A stretch of DNA of 64,000 nucleotides. Origin: Amyloporia xantha (taxonomy: Eukaryota > Basidiomycota > Agaricomycetes > Polyporales > Adustoporiaceae). The DNA is taken from assembly GCA_036971615.1 (NCBI GenBank), contig JAYKKR010000034.1, forward strand, positions 124,001 to 188,000, read 5' to 3'. Shown piece by piece: positions 23,726 to 35,116 of this stretch. Made by a program: the position numbers and the translations under genes. The notes beneath the pieces are model-generated. The model did no database searches and was not told where the DNA came from. It saw nothing but the letters and a program-made list of their open reading frames with translations. Each line of letters opens with the position of its first letter. The first letter of the stretch is position 1.

Positions 23726-26110
23726 ATGGCTGCTAACTGGAAGCGCTCATCGAGCCTCGACTTCTCCGATGGCAAGATGCCCCCCCTCACAGAGCATCCG
23801 GACATGGTCAACCCGTTCGCCGACCAGGGCAACCAGCCTAGCCACCTCCAACGCAACAAGTCAGAGCGCAGGAGGTTGCAGCCCTTGCAGAGATCCAATA
23901 CCATGACCTCTATACCAGCATCTGCGTACAAACCTAGCGGCTGGGCAGACAGATGGCGGTTATGGATGATCAATGAAGGAGGAAAGAGGCTCTTCTTTTT
24001 CTTCTTCGTGCTTCTCCACATCTTCGTCATTACGTTCGGATTCTTGTACTACAGCCTGAGTGACGACTTGACCGGAGCCCGGAAGACGTTCGGTATCACT
24101 TACCGTAAGTTCGCGCCGCAATACATAATTTATTTCAAGCCATGACTGAACCCTCCGACGTTAGCAATCGCCCGTGCGGCCGCCCTGACGTTGCACGTCG
24201 AAGTCGCATTCATTCTCTTGCCCATCTGTCGCAACTTCATCTCCCTGCTCCGGCGCACTCCACTGAACTACTACATTCCCTTCGACAAAAACATCACCTT
24301 CCACAAGGCGGTGGCCTGGGGCATATGTCTCTTTACCTTCATCCACATCTCCGCGCACATGGTGAATTTTGCCCGTCTCGCATTCGCTGACCCGCTTGCG
24401 ACGACGCCCTCCAAGCGTTTCGTCGTCTGGCTCGAGGCTAACTTCACCACGGGCCCTGGTGTTACCGGATGGATCATGACGGCCGCTCTAGGAATCATGG
24501 TCTACTACGCCATCGAGAAGCGTCGCCGCGCCAACTTCGAGAAGTTCTGGTACTCGCACCATCTGTTCATCGTCTTCTTCCTGAACTGGCAGCTGCACGG
24601 TATGTTCTGTATGATCCAGCCCGATAGGGCTCCGTTCTGTTCGTGGAACTCGATCGGTGTTTTCTGGGTAAGAATATCCGTTTTGGCTGTTCCGTTTGTC
24701 TCACAATGACTGTCATCCCCGTAGCGCTACTGGATCACCGGTGGTGTCATTTTCATCTTCGAGCGCATTCTTCGTGAGGTCCGCTCTCGTCACAGGACGT
24801 ACATCTCCAAGGTCATCCAGCACCCTTCGAACGTCATGGAGATCCAGATCAAGAAGGAAAAGACCACCACTCAGGCAGGACAATATATTTTCCTCTCCTG
24901 CCCCGAGATCTCGTACTTTCAGTGGCACCCCTTCACACTCACGAGGTCCGTGGTTGCGAATGTTATTTTACAAGTAGACTATATTGACTTAATCTCACTT
25001 GCCGATTCCAGCGCGCCCGAAGAAGATTACATCTCGGTGCATATCCGCGTCGTCGGCGACTTCACGCGCGCGCTGGCCAACGCAGTGGGCTGCGACTTTG
25101 ACTCCAAGTCCAAGGGTATCGAGGCCGGCGGCAAGCTCATCGGCACGAACACGAACCCGCCCGTGAACCGCGTCCTCCCGCGCGTCATGGTCGATGGGCC
25201 GTTTGGCAGTGCCAGTGAGGATTTCCTGAACTACGAGACCGTCCTGCTCGTGGGCGCCGGTATTGGTGTGACGCCGTTCGCTTCGTACGTCTAACCCCGC
25301 TACTGCGTGGCTCTTCGATCTGACCGTTCCACCGTTAGGATCTTGAAGTCCATCTGGTACCGCATGAACAACCTCAATTCGTCGAAGCCGACCCGTCTTT
25401 CCAAGGTGAGTAGGCGCGCGCCAGGCAATGCCCTGCCGCCGTCCAGCGTCTATCGCGCCCAATCGCCGACGGTGTCATTTGCTGACCCCTTTGTCTTTCC
25501 TGTGTAGGTCTATTTCACGTGGGTCATCCGTGACTTTGGCAGCGCGGAGTGGTTCCACTCGCTCCTGCAGGCCATCGAGGAGCAGGACACGCAGAACCGC
25601 ATCGAGATCAACATCTACCTGACTGCCAAGATCAAGGAGGATGATATGAACAACATCATCGTGCGTGTTGCGTCTCTACCTCAGCAGATGCACCGTCTGG
25701 CGACGGTTGTGATGAACAATGCACTGACGCATGGACGGCGCCTTTTTACAGGTCCAGGATGTCGGTGCTGAGAAGGACGCGGTTACCTCGCTTCGCGCGC
25801 CCACCCACTACGGGCGTCCCAACTGGGACAGGGTGTTCGGTTCCATCGCGGAGAAGCACCCGGAGACCGACGTTGGTGTGGTACGTATTCCATGCCTGCC
25901 TGCATTGTCGATCGGCGGTCTTACCTGGCGCTTGCCAGTTCTTCTGTGGTCCTTCCGTGCTGTCCAAGCAGCTTCACATCAACTGCAACAAGTATTCTTC
26001 GCCCGACGGCACCAAATTCTTCTTTGGGAAAGGTGTGTCTTTCCTTTGATTTGCTCCTGCTGCCGGACGTTGTTAACGCGTTTGCTCTCCATCGTGCAGA
26101 GAACTTCTGA
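23726..26110 (+). CDS. noxB: NADPH oxidase, NoxB-like
   Basis: Transmembrane flavocytochrome that passes electrons from NADPH through FAD and two hemes to O2, giving superoxide for fungal development. Nine exons (23726-24104, 24165-24667, 24725-24945, 25012-25284, 25339-25405, 25508-25660, 25752-25880, 25939-26032, 26100-26110) sum to 1830 nt, 609 residues. The N-terminal extension is about 70 residues before WMINEGGKRLFFFFFVLLH. That extension and NEG motif fit NoxB rather than NoxA. Heme-binding His lie in ITFHKAVAWG, FIHISAHMVNF and KFWYSHHLFI. FAD motif HPFTLTSAP, NADPH motifs GAGIGVTPF and FFCGPSVLSKQL. It ends in Phe, as usual for the family. The last exon encodes only four codons. Confidence 0.92.
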
Positions 26111-29100
26111 GCGGGGCCGTGATAGATTTGGGACGCTGTGTAGATGGACAACTTGCTGTATGTATCGATATCGTCTCGTCTGGGAGCGTGCTCCGGACGT
26201 CTGTGCTCTACCTTCCTTTCGCATTTCCGGTGTTAGCCGTAGGCAGCGCTGTAGTAGGATATATTGGAAATATTTATCCTTCTCACAACATGATACTGCG
26301 GTGTATGCTCAGTGGACATTCCCAACTGTTTACGTTATATTTACTGTTCTTCTTGAGCATGTGCGTCAGTGGGATTCTAGACTGGATCTAAGAATTGAGG
26401 TCACCATTTTATTTTTCTCTCGTTTCAGCTCCCTTCCTACTGGTAACGTGAATTTTGGCTGCAAGCTACCCTTACAAAGAAATTGTACTGTGTGGCTGTC
26501 TTTCAATTGACCTCATGTTGGACGGTCGCCGCAGCGGCGCCCAACATCCCAGGTGCAGGTGCAGACGGTGGACTCCGATACATGATCGATTTAGTACTTT
26601 CATCGACGGTCGAACGTGCATTGCGGGTTGATTGCGGCGCTAGCAGAAATGGCATGGCGAATGGTATATATAGATTGAGACATTGCACACGAGGCGTGAT
26701 ACGCGCAGCATATGCATCGGCAAAGACTGAAAAGCAAATCACGGCGTTGTCGACGTATAGCATGTTTACGGATGCCCAGCATGCTGGCGGTACTGTGGAC
26801 GCCTGGTGGTCTGCTGGACCATGCCGTACACAGTGCTCTACGATCGATCGAGTAACGTTCAGGTTCAGGTACAGTTGGGTAAGTACGAAGCACCGACGAT
26901 CATCGTCCAATACGGCGCCATGCGGCAGATCAGCATACAGGCGGGCGTGACGAACCCCGCCATATAAGGACAGCTCGCACCGCGGCGTACGCATCAGGGT
27001 CGCACTAGGACAGTCGGTGCTGTCCGACCCAGCTGGCCGACGGCCGCAATACACCCGACCCTGGTTCGCGCTATACCTATTGAAAATCCATTTGGGCACC
27101 TATTCCCTTACAGAGCTGACAGCAGCAAATACTCCGACGAGCCACAGTGTCTGATCGGGCTATTGCCCATCCTATAAATCCCTCAGATACAGCCAGAGTG
27201 ATGCACGGGGGACCCGAGTGGGCGCAGAAATGAAACAGCTCGCGCTAGCCTTGTCGGTCCGTACCTGACATGAAGATTGTAGGAGACACCTCCATTTTCC
27301 TGGACACTCTTCTGCAACAGGTTCCCACCAAAGCGTCTCCGCGAAGGACGCCGCGTAGCCGCTACAGGGACCAATATCGACCGCATGGCCGTTCGAACCA
27401 GATCTTGTACTAGCAGGCGCTTTGATAAATGGCGCGGACGCTGAGATCCTGCGCTTTCGGAAATCTCCTGTAGAGACTAGTTCAGACAGATTTGAATTGC
27501 TGGCGTTGCTATCTAAGGACCGCATCATGGCCGGACATCACAACACAGAATTGGTCATGAACATACCTCCCTCCCCAATGTCTGGGCACGAGACCTCTGG
27601 GATTCCCCCTTGGCAACTTGGTAAGTACCCGTCCTTCCCCTCGGTTTATCTTCCCTGCAGGGTCCCCGCGACCTCGTGCACGAAATCGTGTCCTGCGCGT
27701 GCAGGAGGTCATGTCCTGTAGCAGTACGTCATCTCTCGAAAGTTCCGAGGTCGCATGCACTTCACAGGACCGTCCTTAGTATTGCGGAACGGATCAAACA
27801 AGTTACTGAACCATGTCGTGTGTTTACTACGGCGAGTCTCCTGCGTGTGTGTACTGCACAGAGTACGAGACGCGGACATTGCGAGTCCTGAGACACATTC
27901 GCCCACTCGCCATATCGCCTGAATCGTTCGTAGGCAAGACTCGGGGACGAGTTGTACAGTGGCCGCGGTCCGGTCTCTTGCGGCAGACTTGTCAGTCCCG
28001 ATTGTTCACACAGGCCTCCGAGACCGTCCGAATCGCCCTGGAGCCATTGCGTACATGCTCGTCCTGCGCAAACGTCGCCGCGCAATCGGCAACTATCCAC
28101 GGTCATTCGGCAACTAATGTCGTCAGTAACTGCTCTCTATATCCACGAGCTATGAGCGCACCGGTGCAATGTTGAGAATATTGTAGACATGATGTGCAAA
28201 CCGTATCTTCGTAATATGTCATTCGGACAGAGATTAAGACGTCCCGTGGCTCTACGAGGCGTACATCGCACTAACCTATTGCGTGCATGGCATAAAGCAC
28301 CCGACGTCAGCAACGCGGTGGCATCGCCAATGGATGCGTTGTGATTCGTCTACTGGATGACAGCGAGCCACCATGACCACCACGACCGCTGGCGGTCATC
28401 AGGCAATTCATCAGGTATCTGAGCAGACGCTGGATGAGCACTCGCAAAGCGATGTTAGCGTCAGGAGAGCGTGCCAATGGGACCGTTCACCTTGAGATCT
28501 TCGAGGGCCCCGGTGACGCTCAAATTTCGGATATGTCCTAGATTTTCGCATCACGATCAGTCCGCGCAATCGCTCGAAGTCTCAGGTTACTAATGGTCAC
28601 GCCGACAACCCAGGCCTTCGAGAGTCTCGCAGATGAGGTATATGAACAAAGTTGCATTGCTTGCGCCTCGCAAATGAGCTATGGAGCGACTGAGACAGCG
28701 TCGACATGGGCTCAAACGATCACCACGGGCGGCTTTGGGGCGGCTTGTCGCTATTAGTAGACACGGAGACTAAGCGATTAGTTGTGGAAATTGCGACCAA
28801 TTCCAACGGCAAGTTCCGTCGTGGCAACAATGGGTGGTTTCAAGGCACATACGCCGCTGGATTGCTGCGCCGCACTAGCTAATGGTGCCGGTCTCTCGTC
28901 GCGAAGAAGACAGACGAAAAATGACTCGAACAATGGCAGAGGCAGATGAGTACAATGTGTAGCTCGATATGGACCCACAACAAATGGTCGCGGAGTACAG
29001 TATATAAGGCAGGAGGCCGGAAGTCGGACCAAAAGGTAAGGTGCTATCTGTTGTGATCTTCTTATCGTTTTAAGCGATACTTGGTTATCTGCCATGAGAT

Positions 29101-29412
29101 GATGGAGCGTCTGAATGGAACGGAACTAATTATTTTATTGGGCGCGATTTGGATTCGCGGCACACGCCCGTCTGCCCTGTACACTGCCATTCGAAGCGAG
29201 GCCTCTCCCACAAAAAGGGCTCGCTCCTACTCATTCTGGCCCGTTAGCTTGCCTTCCAGGTGCAGGAAATCAGACGAGCGCAAACAGCCCCGTCAGTTTC
29301 TCCTGCCCAGCGGCTACCGTCGTAACGTCCTATAAGTGTAGACGTACTGATCCACAGGCGCAATCCAACCCCGATCACCTTCCCTCCCCCGCACTTACGT
29401 TACGTGACGCCG
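26111..29412. other. Long intergenic stretch, no gene supported
   Basis: About 3.3 kb. ORFs up to 198 codons occur on the minus strand (26503-27099), but none shows a domain or a reasonable exon pattern. A TATATAAG at about 29002 could serve the bZIP gene downstream, leaving a leader of about 400 nt. Confidence 0.45.
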
Positions 29413-30604
29413 ATGTCCCTGTCTCATTCGTCCTCGGACCAGCATTCGCTCCATGCTGATCGTCCTGAACGTTCTAGGAATGCCAAAGGTACGCATGCCT
29501 CACAACCCACACCGCTGGCGCATCTAACTCTGGCCGAAGCGCAAGCAAGACATCGTGCGAAGCGCAAAGCATACATAGAACAGGTAAGAAGTTCGCGGAG
29601 TATCACTTACTCCTTTGCCGTCGCTTACTTTTGCCATCTCAAGTTGGAACAGACTGTGACAAAATTGCAAACTGTCTTGGCCCTCTCGCCTGATCAAGTT
29701 GCATCGCTACCTCCTCCTCTCGCTAGAATCCGTGAGCTCGAGGAGGAGAACGAGCTGTTGCATCGAGAAATCGAGGATCTCCGCCGCCAGCTTGAGCTCA
29801 GAAATGCTCGCCTACGCCCTGACCTCAATCGTCGTGTGGACATCCTTACCCCGGCAGAGGACGACCGTGCTGATCGTGAAGCGAAGCGTCGAAGAATGAC
29901 CGACTCCAATATATATATGGTAGGTCCTCGCTCATACTGTCCGTCCTCCTACACTTATATTCATTGCTGAAGCAATACGTCTCCCCCCCTTCATCTTCGC
30001 AGAGTTCAAATGGTTCTCATGGACACAGTCCTCCGCCACCTCTCTTGATTCCGTCATCTTCTAGTCATCATTCTCATACTCAGCAGTCAGCAGCTTATCA
30101 GAGGACCTCATCCTCCATTACTGCCCCATATGGACTCGCGGTGTATCCAATGCCTGGTACGCCTTCGGGCTCAAGCTCTACCTCGAGCCCCTCATTCTCG
30201 GCGAGTATCTGTTCCGTTTCTGCCAGTCTTGCGGTCATGCCCAGCTGCGCGTACTGAGAGCTCAGGATCCTAGTGACAGTTGTTTTTCTACTAACAGCCT
30301 TCTGACTACGCGCCTTCCTCTGAGGCCCAGCCGCATCATCGTGCAACGCTACCGACTACGCACCATGCGATGCTTCCCCCCTTTTCTCACACGACAAATC
30401 AATATGAATACGTGAAGCTTGAGGAGGAGTCTTATCAGGTCAGCCTTTCCCCTCGTAGTCGGCTCTCAATGTTGATGATTGGCCGACGTTATCCAGCAGC
30501 ATCATGCCCCTTGCCATACTAATGGCTATGCTACGACTGTACATCCTTACGGAAACAGTCAAGCGGCCATGAATGAGTGGCATGGGTATTCTACAGCACG
30601 GTGA
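29413..30604 (+). CDS. bZIP-like transcription factor
   Basis: Probable nuclear DNA-binding protein. Basic region and zipper are split by the first intron: LTLAEAQARHRAKRKAYIEQ joins to LEQTVTKLQ. A second heptad stretch, ARIRELEEENELLHREIEDL, is a clear coiled coil. The rest is low complexity, rich in Ser, Pro, His and Gln, with an acidic VKLEEESYQ segment and the tail NEWHGYSTAR. The basic region lacks the classical Asn of the N-x7-R signature (the segment reads AEAQARHR), so DNA binding may be atypical. The start is the first ATG (29413). One intron, about 30201-30297, needs a GC donor (TCG|GCGAGT) to keep frame. I cannot assign a named subfamily. Confidence 0.7.
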
Positions 30605-33095
30605 CCATCTCGTTGAGTAGCTGGACTCTAGCTATCGTCGATAACTAGAGTATGATCATCGTCCGAAGTCTTTGTGTCTAGTGTCTCCCTGTAATCTGTC
30701 GTTTTGCTATCTTGCGTCTCGTCCAGTTTTCGTATCTAAAACCTTGTGTTGTAACGCACAGAGCGTCACGAATTTCGCCGAAGTAAAAATCCTGGTACTG
30801 AATGTGTCTATCTGGATGGTGAAGTGGCCGACCTGTCGGGGCAGTCAGACACCGTCCATATGTCCCTGCTGCTAAATCCTGCAACCGTTTCACATAGGTT
30901 CACATGCTCTGCGAGAGCCTTGATCTTCTTTGGTACTAACTTGTAATGGTGTCATAGGTGCTCGTATATCTCCGGGCCCGACTACGGTCTGATAAACAAT
31001 CACTGTTCGACATTTTATTCCGGCCGGCCGGACCGCCCAGAATTCCCAGGTGAGTGTCAGTGGCATCTTCGGGCTTAGGGTCTATATCATATCACTCCAC
31101 ATATTTGACCTTGAAGAAGTATTTCCGTCGCGCTGTGGTACGCCACAGGGTCTATTGTCAATTTATCCTGCACATTGTACGTCTGGCATTTTAGGCCGTT
31201 CGCTGCTGCAAGCAATTACCTTTCTATCAGGAGTCAAAGTCAGCCCTGACTGACGTCGCGAGGGCGTTAAGGTCAGCACCCGAGACATGTATATTTGGAT
31301 TATGCGGGGCTCACTGGGTTCTGCGCTAGAGGTTCCTGGTTGATTTTGCAAATAGCATCTGGTGATTACTGTTTACAGTGCGGTCGGCCTCTTACGATTT
31401 TAATCCGGCTTCGGTAAGTCGGTGCCAGAAACTCAAAACCACGCTGCGCAAGAAGTTCTTGGGCCTAAAAGCTGGGTTGTCAAATACGATCAATCTTGGG
31501 GACTAACAATCTGCTAGTCAGCCGTTTCTGGAAACCCACCCACAGCGGCTGAACGCTATGACTCTATTCTCGACGGGCAATTGGTCCTCTCAACATCGCT
31601 GCTGGAACTCTCCTTCACCCTGACGATGGTCCCCTTTAGTCAGAACGTTGGCAATAAGCGCGTCCTGAAATCAAGCTACTAGAATGCTCACTTCTCTGCC
31701 GCCCCGTGGGTTGGCGAGCCGTTCCTCTAACTGTCCGATTGACGCAAGTATTATCAGATCTGCTCGCGAGTAGTACTACATTTATATTACTCATACAACG
31801 CTATGAATTTCATAGCCTCTTGCCGCGAAGCTGTTGCTGATCTGCCTGCAGTCATTGACAGACGCATTGAACTGATATGTCCAACATTGCTGTCGAGACA
31901 TCCTTTAGAGTTGATCGGTGAGCCAGTGCAGATAAATTGTGGCCTGCATACCAACCGGACCACATTCATTATTCAGAATCTACAAACGGATATGCCGTTC
32001 AGGGCACTGCGGAGGAACGGGCACGACGGAGAGCCGTGACGGGCTTCCTGTTACTCCCCACGCTAGTAGTCTTCTTGACGGACCTGGTCGTGGATTGATC
32101 CTGCGGTAAGAATTATTAGGTGCTCTTATTGTAGTCAAATGTATGGTATACCAATGGCTGTATATATTCTATTTTTAAGCCCCCGAAATGTGGCGTTTCC
32201 TTCAAGAGTGTTCTGGACAAGCCGTTGGGAGATTTGAGCTTATACCTGATTGTTCTTCACCACTGACATCCGTACTGTGCTCCTATGTTAGAAATCGTTG
32301 ACCGGAAGTGGCATTGCCCTCAAGCTCTGTACTTTATCGAACTGCGCAAAGAAACTTAAGGATGGATACACACCATTAGTAGATTATCTGACGCTTATCA
32401 CAAGAGCTTCTATCCTTATTCAGGATGTAACCATAGTATCTGCTCAGTACATTTTCAGATTCTCTGCTGCAATCGCTTGACTCGGATGCACTGTCAAGGT
32501 GCGGAAAGAAGTACTAGATGCCATCCCCTCAGCAATGGAGACACCGCACTTCCATACATCAGACCTGTCAGTGGAGAGCTGCAGATTCAGCGGCCATAAT
32601 ACATCTAGTAACCAATGAGGAGCTGAGCACACTCATAACCACCATAGGTTTGGCGCCACACTAGCGCCCTCAATTTCCTAGAGCATTTCTGCTATCTGTG
32701 CTTGACACTAAATCGATGGATGTTGGATTCCTCCGCCCTATCGGAGCGCGCTCGTGCGAGATATTCCTGATGAACGGTTTCCATTGTCACAACTCAGAAA
32801 TACGCCGTGTAGTACCAAAGCAGTCGAGGATTCAGTATTCAATTATCCGCGCGCAATGTAGCCTATGTACATGAGACTCAGTAAGAATATCTTTGGCTAC
32901 AGTTATAGAGCCTTGGAGAACACAGTGACCACGTTGCGAGCACAATGCTTTGTCCCGGCACTTGTATATGGTGGTGGCCACAGGACAAAGCGACGGTCCA
33001 AGTCCGGGTGGCAACAAAGCCGGCCTCCGCCACAAATCCGTGAAACACATCTTGCCGCTCACCATCTATCCATTAACTGAACCGAAACCACCACG
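30605..33095. other. Intergenic, no gene supported
   Basis: About 2.5 kb with scattered ORFs of 60-80 codons (for example 31803-32039) lacking recognisable domains. No tRNA and no inverted repeat that I could see. Confidence 0.45.
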
Positions 33096-35116
33096 ATGAA
33101 GACGGCAAGACTTAACCGAAGACGATCAACAGGCGACCTCGAAAGCACTGAAAATGTGAGCCAGGATGTAGACAAAATTCTTGCTCTCTTGCTAGCTTCG
33201 ACAGGATCGAGCCTGCCACAACCCACTAGACCAGCTCCTCCACCTCCCATTAGAAGACCTCTGTCATCCAGATCCTTGAACGTGCCTGGGCAATCATCAA
33301 GCCGTCAGTTGCCGCTGAAATGGAAGACAAAAGAGGAGAACACAGAAACTCGGAGTGAAGGAAAAAGCGGTAGCTTACTGCAGGCGCTGAAGGAGGCGGA
33401 CATAAAAGCAGTGGCGCAAACGATTGACTTCGATAGTAAGTCTTTCTCGAAGCTCAGGACATAAATAATGCATGCCAACCGTACGGCCGGTAGCCCTGGC
33501 GACCTTTCCTTACGATGGCACGTTGCTGAACCCGCTACTCCTCCTTCGAGGTTCTACGGTGAAAGACGGGCAATTCCACATTTGGACGGCAGTAGAATGC
33601 GTACTGAAGGAGAAGTAAGCAGCTTTCACAATTTTGTAGACACGCACCTGATTATTGGACTAGTCCTGAAGTCGATAACATAGACCATCTGCTGAAAAAG
33701 GCCATGCAACGTTATGTGAGCATCTCATTATTCTGCAATATCGTCACACAGTATGCTGAAGCTGGGGACGTCAATGCAGCGCGTGGAACTCGGCATAGCA
33801 ATGATGGACAGAGTAACAGGTTCCCACTATACCTTTGTCGACACTAACTTGCACAGTGATTGTAGTGCAATGGTAGCAGATGCAGCCGCGTTGGTAGAGC
33901 TGTTTGAGAAGCAAAACATAGTTCGCGACAGAATCGTTGTTTCAGTAAGTGAAAGATCTCATTATCGGTCAGAATCTAGCAATGATGAGTTTAGATACCA
34001 GCGACTGACGAAGGCGTTCGTGCGGCCAGGCAACTTGAGAGAGGGTTGTCTATACGAACCAATCTCATTTTGGTCTCAAGCTTCAACCACGCAGCGGTAT
34101 GTTTAGAAGCTGGAGCGACTTCAATGAGCTTCTGCCATGAGACTGTAAGTCGTCTTGGACTTACGAGCGAGAGACAGTCCTGAATTATCCGCAGCTCGTC
34201 AAAGCTCACGAGGCTTTGATGGCTTACGGACCAAAGAGCGCCCGAAATGGAGCTAAAAATAGGCCATTAGCACACGACGCCGCCATGGAATCCATCCGGA
34301 CGACGGCAGCATATTGTAAACTGAACCAAGTGCAGACTAAGATCCTAGTCACGAATACATACGTAAGGATCACGTCGTGCGATGCCTTGAAAGCTGACAT
34401 TGTGGTGACCTTCGCAGTTCAAGGAGCTTCGATTGCTGCGAGACATTGACGGTATAGCGTTGAGGCAGGCTGAGTCTGCGCTGGTAAAAAGGTCTACTAT
34501 ACAAATGTTACCGTCACCTGACAAGATTTCGGCCATCCATCAACGAGCACGACTTGCAAAATATCCGACTGCTTACCTGTCCACGGGCACGGATCTCATA
34601 TCTGCAATGCCACCGGAGGCGCGGTTCCTCGCGAGGCAGACTCTAAGCGAAGGTCTACGACGTATGACGTGCGATCTCGAGGTGGCTAAAGACAAGGTCC
34701 GCGAGGAGCTCGAGCGCCGGATGTTCATCAACAGGCTGGACGACACTACACTCATGGATATTTATTATGAGGATCTCTTCCAAGAAACGGAATACGAGGA
34801 CCAATGCAATAGAGCGGCAGCACAAGGCATGCCGGAACCTATTCGTAAGCACGAGCCGAGGACGAATCATATCGGGTATCGTCTATTTTGGCTCAATTGG
34901 GGCGCACCGGAGATATGTGAGAACAACTATCAATCCCAAGATAAACTGGATGAGGAAACACGTTTCGGTGGAGGGCAAGACGCCGCTGACCACGAGCTCC
35001 ATGACATTATCGTCTTGTCATCTGACCAATCTGCCTATAGTGCCGAAGAAAGCCTAGCAAGAGGATCTTCCCTATCCGATGAGAACCTGCAGGAAGGGCT
35101 CAGGGAAGGGGAGTAG
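33096..35116 (+). CDS. Transaldolase-fold protein lacking the Schiff-base lysine
   Basis: Seven exons (33096-33435, 33494-33614, 33640-33715, 33762-33944, 33995-34144, 34195-34362, 34418-35116) sum to 1737 nt, 578 residues. The core matches transaldolase: SLLQALKEADIKAVAQTID, FPYDGTLLNPLLLL, HYTFVDTNLHSD, DRIVVSIPATDEGVRAARQL, TNLILVSSFNHAAVCLEAG and KILVTNTYFKELRLL. In E. coli TalB the lysine of RILIKLAST forms the Schiff base; here that position is Ser. The Glu of STEVDAR is Phe and the Arg of GASFR is Lys, so ordinary transaldolase chemistry is unlikely. Disordered tails of about 110 residues flank the core at each end. The second intron is only 25 nt, which is suspicious; a 1-nt frameshift there is the alternative. 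This is a pseudoenzyme or a decaying gene. Confidence 0.72.

Noticed and set aside
26503..27099. 198-codon ORF on the minus strand
   Set aside because: Long but without any recognisable motif or flanking exons; composition looks like open non-coding DNA.
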